Assembly (NCBI GenBank): GCA_030695905.1
Contig: JAUYOL010000028.1
Location: forward strand, 1-39,134
DNA: 39,134 nucleotides
Direction of reading: 5' to 3'
From: Candidatus Omnitrophota bacterium
GTDB lineage: Bacteria > Omnitrophota > Gorgyraeia > 2-01-FULL-45-10
Part shown: piece by piece, positions 38,957 to 39,134 of the stretch
How the letters are laid out: each line of letters begins with the position of its first letter
How positions within the stretch are numbered: position 1 is the stretch's first letter
The notes under the pieces: generated by a model
Seen by the model: the letters and a program-made list of their open reading frames with translations, nothing else
What the model was told of the DNA's origin: nothing
Databases searched by the model: none
Program-made: the position numbers and the translations under genes

Positions 38957-39134
38957 AAAATATAAGTAAATTTTCTCCACCCACAAGAGCCCTCGAGGGA
39001 TGGGGTACCTCGCGGGAACGCTTACTTTTCCCCTGCGAGGAAAAGTAAGCTCGGACTCATTGCTCGCTCTCCCGCCAAATAATGTAGAATAGCCCTATAT
39101 GTTATGCGGTAGCCTTGTTTTTAAAGGTATTTGG
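38957..39134. other. Right-edge non-coding stretch with a 12-bp hairpin
   Basis: No gene is recognised in the last 178 bases. A perfect 12-bp inverted repeat (GCTTACTTTTCC at 39020 and GGAAAAGTAAGC at 39039-39050, 7-base loop) stands out; a shorter CCCTCGAGGG palindrome lies before it. It resembles the other stable hairpins between genes in this window and probably marks the end of a transcript from beyond the edge. Confidence 0.5.

Noticed and set aside
1-39134. CRISPR array, rRNA genes or replication origin
   Set aside because: No regularly spaced repeats, rRNA-like segments or DnaA-box clusters were found on reading the window.

Overview
The window reads as a chromosome fragment of an uncultured, anaerobic, probably Gram-negative bacterium. 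The best guess, by inference and not proof, is Candidatus Omnitrophota or a neighbouring candidate phylum. Reasons: a ferredoxin-based metabolism (2-oxoacid:ferredoxin oxidoreductase with its own ferredoxin, plus an NfnAB/SudAB-like pair), an RNase Y-YmdB-like gene pair, an Isc/Nif-type Fe-S operon with an Rrf2 regulator, the DXP isoprenoid route, and a very large coiled-coil protein with a membrane-anchor N-terminus. Almost everything is on the minus strand; the plus strand carries one regulator gene and one mobile-element cassette.

Layout. (1) 1-5111, minus: three small genes followed by a giant gene of more than 1407 codons that runs off the left edge. (2) 5112-5931: a divergent control region with mirror-image operator/-35 boxes and a plus-strand XRE-cupin regulator whose promoter sits so close to its ATG that the mRNA should be leaderless. 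(3) 5928-18279, minus: a tightly packed, AT-richer operon of 16 genes joining a type II fatty-acid/polyketide-like synthase (ketoreductase, three ketosynthases, dehydratase, ACP, CrtI-like FAD oxidoreductase, second ACP) to a signalling set (7TM-GAF histidine kinase, four receiver proteins, a stand-alone H-box protein, an orphan degenerate kinase ATPase, and a small excisionase-type HTH protein at the head). (4) 18462-21856, plus: a serine-recombinase cassette (DUF2924 protein, large serine recombinase, HTH protein, two small cargo genes) with a duplicated 49-bp promoter block and rho-independent terminators. (5) 22098-24809, minus: tRNA-Glu, tRNA-Leu, a nucleotidyltransferase pair, a GIY-YIG protein, tRNA-Gln and an unusually short glutamyl-tRNA synthetase. 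(6) 24814-36907, minus: housekeeping operon(s): 2-oxoacid:ferredoxin oxidoreductase, dxs, polyprenyl synthase, xseB, xseA, NfnB/NfnA-like, ymdB-like, rny, 5-formyl-THF cyclo-ligase. (7) 36929-38956, minus: iscU/nifU, iscS/nifS and an IscR/Rrf2 repressor with an IscR type 1-like operator.

The most interesting part is region 3. Genes for building an acyl or polyene-like chain on carrier proteins are interleaved, with start/stop overlaps, with a multi-component phosphorelay that has no recognisable DNA-binding response regulator. One ketosynthase lacks both catalytic histidines and looks like a chain-length-factor partner. A plausible reading, by inference, is a regulated pathway for a specialised lipid or signalling molecule, with the membrane kinase sensing the product or the membrane state.
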